DNA of 38,366 nt from JALOTE01 sp031422195 (GCA_031422195.1 JANOPZ010000106.1:1-38366); one strand, 5' to 3'. Numbered from the stretch's first letter, positions 1 to 8,056 are shown. The notes: a model not told the origin generated them from the sequence alone. Numbers and translations: made by a program.

Positions 1-122
1 GAACTATCTCTTTCCGCCGGTAAGGCGGTTTAGCCGATCTTCAACCACAGCCCGCGCGGAAACCGAAAGCGATGTCTGCGCGAGACGTTTGGTCACAAGT
101 TCCAGCGTGACTAGCTCATGGC
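1..122 (-). other. Unrelated sequence fused to the end of glpQ
   Basis: Reading the minus strand, the glpQ frame stops matching its family at about position 122. From there a different frame stays open to a stop at 4-6. Its residues (...ELVTKRLAQTSLSVSARAVVE...) look like the end of a small helical, possibly helix-turn-helix, protein rather than a permease. I do not recognise it. It could be the remains of another gene joined by a deletion, or a wrong join in the assembly. Upstream of the junction that same frame is only a shadow of glpQ. Confidence 0.3.
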
Positions 123-653
123 GAAAAAGCGCGGAAATGAATAGCCATCGATATAGGCCGTTTCGTCGATTTCCTTTGGCACGCCGCGCATAAAACCTTC
201 CAAAATCCAAACGGCAAGCGGCACGTTGAACAAACAATGCGCGAGCGCAACAGCAATGTGTGTGTCGAACAGACCAATCGACGAATAAAGTTGGAAGAAC
301 GGCAGCGCAAAGACGGCGGGTGGCGCCATCCGGTTTGTGAGCAGCCAAAAGAACAAATGCTTGTCGCCCATGAAGCGGTAACGCGAGAAAGCATAGGCCG
401 CGGGCAATGCAACCAAAACTGAAATGACAGTGTTCATCACCACATAAATGATGGAGTTTATATAGCCGTTATACCAAGACGGATCTGTCAAAATGGTTTT
501 ATAATTTTCAAATGTGACATTCACCGGCCAAAGCGAAAACGTCGAAAGCGTCTCGGTGTTGGTTTTAAGGCTCATCGACAGCAACCAATAAATTGGCACG
601 AGAAGAAATGCCAAATAAAGCCCCATCACAATGGCGTTGGATTTAATACGCAT
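111..653 (-). CDS. glpQ: Glycerol ABC transporter permease GlpQ, C-terminally truncated
   Basis: Second membrane permease of the glycerol ABC transporter. It carries the N-terminal membrane segment and the core helices of a MalG-type permease (start MRIKSNAIVMGLYLAFLLVP). The cytoplasmic EAA loop begins near residue 160 (EIDETAYIDGYSFPRFF) and then breaks off: three aberrant residues (AMS) lead to a TAG stop, giving 180 aa where about 265 is usual. The rest of the EAA loop and the last two or so membrane helices are missing, so this copy should not function as it stands. Its ATG overlaps the TGA of the upstream permease gene in ATGA, so it is the last visible gene of the glp operon. The usual followers glpU and glpV (binding protein) are not visible. 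Family call is firm; whether the truncation is biological is not. Confidence 0.8.
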   Translation of the reverse strand: MRIKSNAIVMGLYLAFLLVPIYWLLSMSLKTNTETLSTFSLWPVNVTFENYKTILTDPSWYNGYINSIIYVVMNTVISVLVALPAAYAFSRYRFMGDKHLFFWLLTNRMAPPAVFALPFFQLYSSIGLFDTHIAVALAHCLFNVPLAVWILEGFMRGVPKEIDETAYIDGYSFPRFFAMS

Positions 654-1525
654 CAGACGCTATCCCTTTTATCAAGGTTGGTCATCACAGTGTAAAACAC
701 CCATGAAATCAGCAGGATAACAAGGAAATACATCAGCGAAAATGCCGCCGCCGGCCCTAAGTCAAATTGACCGATCGCCATTTTGACCAGATCAATTGAC
801 AAAAACGTGGTGGTGTTACCTGGCCCGCCGCCGGTGACAACAAATGGTTCGGTATAGATCATGAAGCTATCCATGAAACGCAGCAAAACCGCTATCAGCA
901 ACACGCCTTGCATCTTGGGCAATTCAATAAAACGAAACACCGCCAGCCGCCCGGCCTGATCGATCTTGGCGGCCTGATAATAGGCCTGCGGGATTGATTG
1001 AAGGCCAGCGTAGGCAAGCAGCGCAACAAGGCTGGTCCAGTGCCATACATCCATTACAACCAATGTGGCCCAAGCATCAAACGGGTCTTGGGTGTAGTTG
1101 TAATCAAACCCCAAAGCCGCCAGCGTGTGGCCGAGCAGACCAATATCAACCCGCCCGAAAATTTGCCAGATTGTGCCAACCACATTAAACGGGATCAGTA
1201 GCGGCAGCGACATTAAGACGAGACAGAATGAGGCCCAAAAGCCCTTTTTCGGCATGTTCAGGGCTATGAAAATACCGAGCGGTACTTCAATTGCCAAAAT
1301 GATGGCAGAAAATAAAAGCTGCCGTCCGAGCGCGCTATGCAAGCGCTCTGACTGGATCATCTCTTCAAACCAGCCCACACCTTCCCAGAAAAACTCATTG
1401 TTTCCGAACGTGTCTTGCACCGAATAATTGACTACCGTCATCAGCGGAATAACTGCGGAAAAGGCGACCAGTATCAGCACTGGCAACACCAGAAACCACG
1501 CTTTGTTATTTTGTGTTTTTTCCAT
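653..1525 (-). CDS. glpP: Glycerol ABC transporter permease GlpP
   Basis: First inner-membrane permease of the glycerol importer, 290 aa with about six membrane helices. The N-terminal helix is at residues 10-33. The EAA loop (YYQAAKIDQAGRLAVFRFIE then LPKM) lies near residues 180-205 and couples to the ATPases. A GGPGNTTTFL segment, typical of MalF-type sugar permeases, follows near 235. It is translationally coupled on both sides: its start overlaps the glpT stop in ATGA, and its stop overlaps the glpQ start in ATGA. The order D-S-T-P-Q matches the rhizobial glycerol operon, which is the main reason for choosing glycerol over another sugar. Confidence 0.88.
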   Translation of the reverse strand: MEKTQNNKAWFLVLPVLILVAFSAVIPLMTVVNYSVQDTFGNNEFFWEGVGWFEEMIQSERLHSALGRQLLFSAIILAIEVPLGIFIALNMPKKGFWASFCLVLMSLPLLIPFNVVGTIWQIFGRVDIGLLGHTLAALGFDYNYTQDPFDAWATLVVMDVWHWTSLVALLAYAGLQSIPQAYYQAAKIDQAGRLAVFRFIELPKMQGVLLIAVLLRFMDSFMIYTEPFVVTGGGPGNTTTFLSIDLVKMAIGQFDLGPAAAFSLMYFLVILLISWVFYTVMTNLDKRDSV

Positions 1526-2601
1526 CAGCGCGCCAGCCCTTCAACACGCCAATCATTGGCATAAACACTGATTTTTGTTGGATCAAACACCACGCGATTT
1601 TGTGTCGCCGATACATCTTCGCCTTCACCGGCAATCATATTGAAAGGCACACCTGCCACCTCACCGCGCACGATACGATGGCGGCCAACATCCTCAATGC
1701 GCTTTAAGGTGAAGGGTAATCCGCCTGTATTGGCCAATTTGGCAAATTCTGGCCGGATACCAATTTGCATGCGACCTTCAACGGATTTGTATCCGGTGCC
1801 AAGGGCAATAGTCTCGCCATTGATTACGGCAGTATTGCCTTCAATTTTGGCATCCAGAAAATTCATCCCGGGCGATCCGATGAAATAGCCGACAAATGTA
1901 TGAGCCGGCGTTTCAAATAAATCTTGCGGCGTACCCAGCTGCACCACTTTGCCCTCCGACATAACCACAACCTTGTCCGCAAATGTCAGCGCTTCGGTCT
2001 GGTCGTGGGTGACATAGATCATCGTGTGGCCAAACTCGCGATGCAGGGATTTAAGCTGCGTTCGCAACTCCCATTTCATTTGCGGGTCAATCACAGTGAG
2101 TGGCTCATCAAACAAAATGGCATTGACATCTTCGCGCACCATGCCGCGCCCAAGACTGATTTTTTGTTTAGCATCGGCGGTTAGTCCGCGCGCTTTGCGG
2201 TCAAGCCGGTCTTCCATGCCAATCATGCGGGCAATATGAGACACGCGGGCAGCAATATAGGCCGCATCCTTACCGCGATTGCGCAGTGGAAACGCCAAGT
2301 TCTCGCGCAAAGTCATGGTGTCGTAGACCACGGGAAACTGGAAGACTTGGGCAATATTCCGTTCAGCTGTGGGTGCGTCGGTAACATCCTTGTCGCCAAA
2401 CAACACCCGCCCATGGCTTGGCCGTACAAGGCCTGAAATAATGTTGAGTAATGTGGTTTTACCACAGCCCGACGATCCAAGCAGTGCATATGCCCCGCCG
2501 TCTTGCCAGACATGGTCCATTTGCTTGAGCGCAAAATCGGCATCGTTTTGTGGATTATTGCTATAGCTGTGTGCCAGTTTTGATAAAGTAATTTGCGCCA
2601 T
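1525..2601 (-). CDS. glpT: Glycerol ABC transporter ATPase GlpT (degenerate signature motif)
   Basis: One of two ATPases energising the glycerol importer, 358 aa, with the nucleotide-binding domain in residues 1-235 and a TOBE/MalK-like C-terminal domain. Walker A is GSSGCGKT (42-49), Walker B AILFDEP (161-167), and the switch histidine sits in YVTHDQTEA. The signature motif is not LSGGQ but LTADAKQ (140-146), so one composite ATP site of the GlpS/GlpT heterodimer is probably weak or inactive. As far as I recall, this substitution is shared by GlpT homologues and is not a defect of this copy. It follows glpS with no gap (stop and start codons abut) and overlaps glpP by one base pair of codons. 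Confidence 0.87.
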   Translation of the reverse strand: MAQITLSKLAHSYSNNPQNDADFALKQMDHVWQDGGAYALLGSSGCGKTTLLNIISGLVRPSHGRVLFGDKDVTDAPTAERNIAQVFQFPVVYDTMTLRENLAFPLRNRGKDAAYIAARVSHIARMIGMEDRLDRKARGLTADAKQKISLGRGMVREDVNAILFDEPLTVIDPQMKWELRTQLKSLHREFGHTMIYVTHDQTEALTFADKVVVMSEGKVVQLGTPQDLFETPAHTFVGYFIGSPGMNFLDAKIEGNTAVINGETIALGTGYKSVEGRMQIGIRPEFAKLANTGGLPFTLKRIEDVGRHRIVRGEVAGVPFNMIAGEGEDVSATQNRVVFDPTKISVYANDWRVEGLAR

Positions 2602-3690
2602 TTATGCCGCCATCGCGTAAGCGGCAGGGGCAACCAAAGCGCCGCCTTGGCTGAACAAATAGACATGCATGGGGTCAAGCCACACTGATAGATTTTCACC
2701 GGGCGCCAAGTGATGCACGCCATGCACCAAACCAACCCACCGGTTTGTGCCATGCATCAAATGGAGGAAGGTTTCAGAGCCGGTGATCTCCGTCACAGAT
2801 AAAATGGAGGGCAACTCAACAGCGCCCGCTGATTGTTTGTGCAAATCCAAATGATTGGCGCGAAAACCAGCCTGATAATTGCCATCAGGCAAAGCGGAGA
2901 ATGACCCGGTTGCAGGCACCTTTGCCGCATGACCAAAATGAATATGGTTCCCATTTTTGCTCACGCTCATGAAATTCATCGGCGGGTCTGAAAACACAGC
3001 GGCTGTAATCGCATCAGCTGGCATTCGATAGACATTCGGTGTCGGGCCAAATTGCGTCACCCGGCCTTCGCTCAAAGTGGCCGTATTGCCGCCAAGTAAA
3101 AGTGCTTCTTCCGGCTCGGTGGTTGCGTAAACAAAAATAGCGCCCGAAGCTTCAAATATTTTCGGAATTTCCGCGCGCAATTCTTCGCGCAATTTGTAAT
3201 CAAGATTGGCCAGTGGCTCATCGAGCAATACAAGGCCTGCGCCTTTAACCAAGGCCCGCGCCAAAGCGCAGCGCTGCTGTTGCCCGCCTGAAAGTTCAAG
3301 TGGTTTGCGGCTCAGCATAGGTGTCAGTTTCAGCATATCGGCGGTGACGCGAACTGCTTTATCAATTTCAGCTGGCGATTTGCCCATCAATCGCATCGGT
3401 GAAGCAATATTGTCATAAACACTCATCCCCGGATAATTGATGAACTGCTGGTAAACCATCGCAACTTTGCGGTCTTGAACGCGCATGCCCGTTACATCTT
3501 CACCATTCCAGAAAACGCTGCCTGAAGAAGGCTTATCAAGCCCGGCCATCAATCGCATCAAGCTGGTTTTTCCTGAAAGTGTTGGCCCGAGCAACACATT
3601 CATCGAGCCTTTTTCCAGCACCAAACTGGTCTCGTGTATGTGGAAGCGACCCTCCACTTGACGCGTAACGCCTTTGAACTGAAGGCTCAT
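2602..3690 (-). CDS. glpS: Glycerol ABC transporter ATPase GlpS
   Basis: Partner ATPase of GlpT in the glycerol importer, 362 aa. Walker A is GPTLSGKT (35-42), the signature LSGGQQQR is canonical (133-140), and Walker B ends in LVLLDEPL (153-160). The switch region reads YATTEPEEAL instead of the usual THD, so the H-loop histidine appears to be replaced by Thr-Glu. Together with the degenerate GlpT signature this suggests an asymmetric pair with a single competent ATP site. The C-terminal third is a MalK-type regulatory domain. The start codon overlaps the glpD stop in ATGA. Confidence 0.87.
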   Translation of the reverse strand: MSLQFKGVTRQVEGRFHIHETSLVLEKGSMNVLLGPTLSGKTSLMRLMAGLDKPSSGSVFWNGEDVTGMRVQDRKVAMVYQQFINYPGMSVYDNIASPMRLMGKSPAEIDKAVRVTADMLKLTPMLSRKPLELSGGQQQRCALARALVKGAGLVLLDEPLANLDYKLREELRAEIPKIFEASGAIFVYATTEPEEALLLGGNTATLSEGRVTQFGPTPNVYRMPADAITAAVFSDPPMNFMSVSKNGNHIHFGHAAKVPATGSFSALPDGNYQAGFRANHLDLHKQSAGAVELPSILSVTEITGSETFLHLMHGTNRWVGLVHGVHHLAPGENLSVWLDPMHVYLFSQGGALVAPAAYAMAA

Positions 3691-5306
3691 GGCCGTTTTC
3701 CCACCACTTGAACTGCGCGCACTTCTGCAGATTTCGCTATCATCGTCTCAGAGATAAACCGTTCAACACCTGCGATTTCATCCGCGGTCATGCGCAGGCC
3801 CAACTTGCTGCGCCGCCATATAATATCAGCGGCAGAGCGGGCATATTCATTTTCAATTAACCATAGCACTTCGCTACTCGTCAATGTCGCACCAAAGTCA
3901 AAACCGAGATCACCTGCTGTTTTTGCATCGCGCAAAACCTGCCATGCCTCAGTCCCATAAGCGCGGATTAACCTGGTGGCATGGCTTATTTCTAAGAACG
4001 GGTAGTCAGCCAATAATTGAGCACGCAACGCCTTGACGCCGTCATGGGGAAAATCACCGCCGGGTAGCGGTACGCCGGCTGTCCAATGGCCGGTGGCCTC
4101 CGCGAAAAACGGCAATAAGTTGGCCGCAACTTCTTCGGCCAATTTGCGGTAGGTTGTGATCTTTCCGCCGAACACATTTAGCAAAGTAGCGCCTTTGCCA
4201 TCCAGTGACAACACATAATCGCGGGTTGCGGCGGTAGCGGAATTTGCGCCGTCATCGAAAAGCGGGCGTACTCCGGAATAGCTCCAAACAATATCGTCTT
4301 TTGTGACCGGCCTTACAAAATATTGGCTGGCAAACGTACACAGGTAGGCCTGCTCATCATCTGTGCAGCGGGCTTCAAGGGGTTCACCGTGAAAATCATG
4401 ATCGGTGGTGCCGATCAAAGTGAAATCCTGTTCGTACGGGATAGCAAAAATTATACGGCCATCCTGGCCTTGGAAGAAATAGCACTTATCGTGATCAAAT
4501 AGCCGCCGGGTGACAATATGGCTGCCGCGCACCAGCCGGACCCCTTGCTTGGATTGAATATGCGCGACATCACGGATGACATTTTCGACCCACGGGCCTG
4601 CCGCATTGACGAGAGCCCGCGCGCTGACCACACGTGTCCCCGTTGAGCTTTGGAGCGTGATTTGCCAAAGACCATTATCGCGGTTTGCGGAAATAACTTT
4701 GGTTCCGACTAAAATTTCAGCACCCCGAGCTTGCGCGTCGCGTGCATTCAAAACCACCAAACGCGAGTCTTCCACCCAAACGTCAGAATATTCAAAGGCG
4801 CGTGTAAATTTCGGTTGGAGCGACACGCCTGCCGGATCACGTGTCAAGTCAATAGTCGCAGTGCTTGGGAGGATTTTTCGCCCGCCGAGCGTATCATATA
4901 AAAACAGGCCGAGCCGGATGAGCCAAGCCGGCCGGCGGCCCTTCATCCAAGGCATTATAAACGATAACAGTCTTGATGTCGGCGTGTCGCCTTCGAACCG
5001 CATATCGCGGTGATAGGGCAACACAAACCGCATGGGCCAAGCTATGTGCGGCATTGCAACCAAAAGTGTTTCGCGCTCGGCTAGCGCTTTGGCAACCAAC
5101 CTAAACTCGAAATATTCAAGGTAGCGCAGCCCGCCGTGAAACAACTTGGTTGATGCGCTCGACGTGGCCTGTGCCAAATCACCCATTTCAGCCAGGACAA
5201 CTGAAAGCCCGCGGCCCGCCATGTCGCGCGCGATGCCGCATCCATTAATGCCGCCTCCAATAATGAAGACGTCGATCGGTGATGATACAACTGTACTGGC
5301 AAGCAC
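3687..5306 (-). CDS. glpD: Aerobic glycerol-3-phosphate dehydrogenase GlpD
   Basis: FAD-dependent membrane-associated enzyme that oxidises glycerol 3-phosphate to dihydroxyacetone phosphate and passes electrons to quinone. The FAD dinucleotide-binding motif GGGINGCG starts at residue 17, and the family motif STKLFHGGLRYLE follows near 55. Substrate-domain segments RGSHIVTRRLF and SGVRPLFDDG are present, and the C-terminal DAO domain is complete. I place the start at GTG 5306 (539 aa), because a GGGGAGGA ribosome-binding site lies just upstream. An in-frame TTG at 5327 would put that site inside the protein. It leads the glp operon and faces glpR across a 335-base spacer. Confidence 0.93.
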   Translation of the reverse strand: MLASTVVSSPIDVFIIGGGINGCGIARDMAGRGLSVVLAEMGDLAQATSSASTKLFHGGLRYLEYFEFRLVAKALAERETLLVAMPHIAWPMRFVLPYHRDMRFEGDTPTSRLLSFIMPWMKGRRPAWLIRLGLFLYDTLGGRKILPSTATIDLTRDPAGVSLQPKFTRAFEYSDVWVEDSRLVVLNARDAQARGAEILVGTKVISANRDNGLWQITLQSSTGTRVVSARALVNAAGPWVENVIRDVAHIQSKQGVRLVRGSHIVTRRLFDHDKCYFFQGQDGRIIFAIPYEQDFTLIGTTDHDFHGEPLEARCTDDEQAYLCTFASQYFVRPVTKDDIVWSYSGVRPLFDDGANSATAATRDYVLSLDGKGATLLNVFGGKITTYRKLAEEVAANLLPFFAEATGHWTAGVPLPGGDFPHDGVKALRAQLLADYPFLEISHATRLIRAYGTEAWQVLRDAKTAGDLGFDFGATLTSSEVLWLIENEYARSAADIIWRRSKLGLRMTADEIAGVERFISETMIAKSAEVRAVQVVGKRP

Positions 5307-5641
5307 GTCGTTTCCTCCCCGATTCAACGCTAGACATTAAGAAAGCCCCTTCACGATCGCATGTCAACATAAATGTTCGTTTTATGCGCGCTTTAATGCA
5401 AAGCGAGGATTTTCGATCTTTTATATGGTGAAAGCGATTTTAAGTAGGGTGGGGATAGAAATTCGCAAAATTTCGAAAATTTGCCAAATGCGTTATGGCA
5501 CGATTTTTAGAGGCTGCGCTGCAGTCCCTTTTTAAGGTCGTCAGCGACTTTTCTATTGTAAGCCGGGATTGCTTGGCATTATCAGACTGTTGCCGTACCG
5601 CATTTTACAATATCCAATGCGGGCAGGGCTCAGGAACGATT
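5307..5641. promoter_or_regulatory. Divergent glpD/glpR control region
   Basis: This spacer holds the promoters of both glpD (minus) and glpR (plus). A TTGACA -35-like hexamer for glpD lies at 5362-5367 on the minus strand, with no good -10 at standard distance. Beside it is AATGTTCGTTTTATG (5372-5386), one half of which matches the E. coli GlpR half-site WATGTTCG. Nearer glpR is a 20-base near-perfect palindrome at 5465-5484. Both are candidate GlpR operators. A longer open frame extends from 5495 into glpR, but its extra residues do not resemble DeoR proteins. Confidence 0.5.
5465..5484. promoter_or_regulatory. Near-perfect palindrome, candidate GlpR operator
   Basis: GCAAAATTTCGAAAATTTGC equals its reverse complement except for one swapped A/T pair on each side of the TTCGAA centre. 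It sits alone in the glpD/glpR spacer about 160 bases before the glpR start. Autoregulation by GlpR is the natural guess, but the binding factor is inferred. Confidence 0.4.
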
Positions 5642-6442
5642 ATGGCTTTAAGTTTTCGGCAGGCTGAAATTCTTGAAATCGCGCGGCAAGAGGGGCGCGT
5701 TGTTGTTGAGGCATTAGCCGAGCGCTTCCAAGTGACATTGCAAACGATCCGCCGTGATTTAACGGAATTGGCCGATGTGGGATTGCTTGACCGTGTGCAT
5801 GGCGGCGCTGTGGCGCGTACCGGAGTTAACAACATTGGTTATGAGGAACGCCGCAGAATGAACGAGGCCGCTAAGGCAGCGATCGGCCGTGCCTGCGCCA
5901 AGTCTATCCCCAATAATTCTTCGATTATTATGAACCTTGGCACCACTACGGAAGCGGTGGCGCGCGAATTGTTGAAGCACACCGATATCACGGTTGTGAC
6001 CAATAATATCAATGTTGCCAATATTTTGCTCGCCAATGAAACATGTGAAATCATGGTTGCAGGCGGTGCGCTTCGCCGGTCTGACGGCGGACTGGTCGGT
6101 GACCTCACATCAGAGTTTATTCAACAATTCAAAGTTGATTACGCCGTTATTGGCGCTTCGGCCTTAGATCGTGACGGCGACCTATTGGATTTTGATGTGA
6201 CTGAAGTGCGGGTGTCGCGGGCAATTATCAGGCAAGCACGGAAAGTGTTTCTTGTGACAGATGCCTCCAAACTCGGCCGCTCCGCGCCGGTTCGCCTTGG
6301 CTCGCTCGCTGATATAGATATTGTCTTTACAGACGTTCCCTTGCCGGAAGATTTGAAGCTGAAATGCGACGAGTGGGAAACCGAGGTTCAGGTTTGCGGT
6401 GTTTTTGCAGCTCCAGTCAGTGACGAAAACGCAATATCATGA
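5642..6442 (+). CDS. glpR: DeoR-family glycerol-3-phosphate regulon repressor GlpR
   Basis: Transcription repressor, 266 aa. The N-terminal DeoR helix-turn-helix spans residues 5-57 (RQAEILEIARQEG, then FQVTLQTIRRDL as recognition helix, then RVHGGAV). The C-terminal DeoRC sensor domain is of the sugar-phosphate isomerase fold, with the NLGTTTEAVA phosphate-binding loop, VVTNNI and GGALRRSDGGLVG motifs. The ligand is probably glycerol 3-phosphate, judging from the divergent glpD operon. The start at ATG 5642 is preceded by CAGGA and gives the normal family length; the open frame upstream to 5495 adds 49 residues with no family resemblance. The last residues run close to a region with no clear terminator. 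Confidence 0.88.
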   Translation: MALSFRQAEILEIARQEGRVVVEALAERFQVTLQTIRRDLTELADVGLLDRVHGGAVARTGVNNIGYEERRRMNEAAKAAIGRACAKSIPNNSSIIMNLGTTTEAVARELLKHTDITVVTNNINVANILLANETCEIMVAGGALRRSDGGLVGDLTSEFIQQFKVDYAVIGASALDRDGDLLDFDVTEVRVSRAIIRQARKVFLVTDASKLGRSAPVRLGSLADIDIVFTDVPLPEDLKLKCDEWETEVQVCGVFAAPVSDENAIS

Positions 6443-6568
6443 CCCGAATATAGGATCGCAATTCGCATTGATTTTTATCGGTGCCTTGCAGCCTTCCCAG
6501 CGGTTTGCCAATCACGCAGGATAAGGCTTTGGCCGCCTTTTGCCGGTCATCAACTTTGAAAACCGTTA

Positions 6569-6632
6569 ATGCGGAAGACGTGCAATGCGGAAGACGTGCG
6601 ATGCAGAAGATGTGCAATGCAGAAGATGTGCC
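6569..6632. repeat. 16-bp tandem repeat, four copies
   Basis: Four consecutive copies of ATGCRGAAGAYGTGCN at 6569-6584, 6585-6600, 6601-6616 and 6617-6632. The first pair share CGG/ACG and the second pair share CAG/ATG, which suggests stepwise duplication: one duplicated unit diverged, then each form duplicated again. There are no spacers, so it is not a CRISPR array. Confidence 0.9.
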
Positions 6633-6767
6633 GCGAAAATTGTGACGAATGCAGGTGGTGTTGTTCAATCTGATTTTATACGCCACCGCACAAAAAGCGT
6701 TCATCGCGGTCCCGCCGCAGAGCTGTTGGATTTGCTTTACGCGCTCGACCCGTTGGTGCTGCGCTGG

Positions 6768-6788
6768 GGCAGATAAATATAATCTGCC
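6768..6788 (+). promoter_or_regulatory. Palindromic operator overlapping a TATAAT box
   Basis: GGCAGAT (6768-6774) and ATCTGCC (6782-6788) form perfect 7-bp arms around AAATATA. The -10-like TATAAT is at 6778-6783, inside the palindrome. A weak -35 (TTGGTG) lies at 6753-6758. A repressor dimer bound here would block the promoter of the chvE-type operon. Confidence 0.45.
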
Positions 6789-6939
6789 GAAATTGAGTTT
6801 GACAGTTTCAACAAATTCCACGAACCTCGATCGACGGTGACCTTAGGGAACTTCTATCAGCAATTCTTTGAGGGAGGCGCGTGCAATAATTGGCAACGGG
6901 AATAACCTGAAAATCAACGTCGCCACATGGGAGGATTCA

Positions 6940-8010
6940 ATGATTAACCGCAGACGTTTTGGCATTTTGGCAGCCGCTACAGCTTTTGCCCTGTCTTCAA
7001 CTTTTGTCATGGCTCAAGACAAAGGCCTTATCGGCATTTCAATGCCTACAAAATCATCAACCCGCTGGATTTCAGATGGCGAATCGATGGTGAAAGAGTT
7101 CACCACCAAAGGTTACACCACTGATCTGCAATATGCTGAAGACGATATTCCCAATCAGCTCGCGCAAATTGAAAATATGGTCACCAAGGGTGTTAAAGTT
7201 CTGATTATTGCCGCTATCGACGGCACAACGCTTTCAGATGTTTTGCAAAAAGCAGCAGATGTCGGCATTAAAGTGTTTGCTTATGACCGCCTGATTTCGA
7301 AAACGGCCAATGTCGATTACTACACAACATTTGATAATTTCGGCGTCGGCGTTTTGCAGGGCAATTCATTGATTGCTGGCCTCAAAGAGCGCTTTGGTTC
7401 GGTTAAGCCTTGGAACGTTGAATTGTTTGGCGGTTCGCCGGACGATACCAATGCGTTTTACTTTTATGATGGCGCCATGTCTGTGCTTCAGCCGCTGATT
7501 GATTCCAAAGATATAATGATTGTTTCTGGCCAAGTGGGCATGGAAACCGTTGGTACCTTGCGTTGGGATGGTGCTGTTGCACAGGCCCGTATGGATAACC
7601 TTTTGTCAGCCAATTACACTGACAAAAAAATTCATGGTGTCCTGGCACCTTACGACGGCCTGTCACGCGGCATCATTTCATCACTCAAAGGCGTTGGTTA
7701 TGCACCGGGCGCTGAAATGCCAATTGTCACGGGTCAGGATGCTGAACTGCCATCGGTCAAAGGCATGATGGCTGGCGAGCAGTATTCAACCGTGTTCAAA
7801 GACACCCGCGAACTTGCCAAAGTAACGGCAACCATGGTGGACACTGTGCTTCAGGGTAAAGAGCCAGAAATAAACGACACTAAAACCTATAATAATGGCG
7901 TCAAGATTGTGCCGTCTTATTTGCTAACACCTTATTCAGTCGGCAAAGACGATATCACCAAACAGCTGGTTGAATCGGGTTATTACACACAAGACCAAAT
8001 CGACAATTAA
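6940..8010 (+). CDS. chvE: ChvE-type periplasmic sugar-binding protein
   Basis: Solute-binding protein of a CUT2-family sugar ABC importer, 356 aa. A signal peptide (MINRRRFGILAAATAFALSS, cleavage near VMA-QDK) directs it to the periplasm. The mature protein begins GLIGISMPTKSSTRWISDG, and the type-I periplasmic binding fold follows (IAAIDGTTL, VFAYDRLI, ELFGGSPDDTNA, GVLAPYDGLSRG, IVTGQDAELPSV). These are features of ChvE, the multiple-sugar-binding protein of Agrobacterium that also works with VirA; no vir genes are seen here, so transport is the likely role. Start chosen at ATG 6940 because of the GGGAGGA site just before it. The gguA/gguB partners follow after a terminator-like hairpin. 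Confidence 0.88.
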   Translation: MINRRRFGILAAATAFALSSTFVMAQDKGLIGISMPTKSSTRWISDGESMVKEFTTKGYTTDLQYAEDDIPNQLAQIENMVTKGVKVLIIAAIDGTTLSDVLQKAADVGIKVFAYDRLISKTANVDYYTTFDNFGVGVLQGNSLIAGLKERFGSVKPWNVELFGGSPDDTNAFYFYDGAMSVLQPLIDSKDIMIVSGQVGMETVGTLRWDGAVAQARMDNLLSANYTDKKIHGVLAPYDGLSRGIISSLKGVGYAPGAEMPIVTGQDAELPSVKGMMAGEQYSTVFKDTRELAKVTATMVDTVLQGKEPEINDTKTYNNGVKIVPSYLLTPYSVGKDDITKQLVESGYYTQDQIDN

Positions 8011-8020
8011 TCTTGAGCTT

Positions 8021-8056
8021 AAAGCGGGCTCTGCACTTGCGAGGCCCGCTTTTTTT
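8021..8056 (+). terminator. Hairpin with T-run between chvE and gguA
   Basis: A 9-bp stem, AAAGCGGGC (8021-8029) with GCCCGCTTT (8044-8052), is followed by a T-run to 8056. It lies directly after the binding-protein gene and before the ATPase gene. It probably acts as a partial terminator that keeps binding-protein mRNA more abundant than the rest. Confidence 0.8.

Larger units (their letters stand above)
6443..6939. other. Gene-free spacer with tandem repeat and chvE promoter
   Basis: About 500 bases between glpR and the sugar-transport operon. It contains a four-copy 16-base tandem repeat (6569-6632) and a TATAAT box inside an inverted repeat (6768-6788). Short open frames on both strands have no recognisable product. 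The TATAAT lies about 160 bases before the coding start, so the operon would have a long leader. Confidence 0.5.

Noticed and set aside
6417..6821. 134-residue open frame on the minus strand after glpR
   Set aside because: It runs through the 16-bp repeat, overlaps the end of glpR, and has no ribosome-binding site or recognisable domain.
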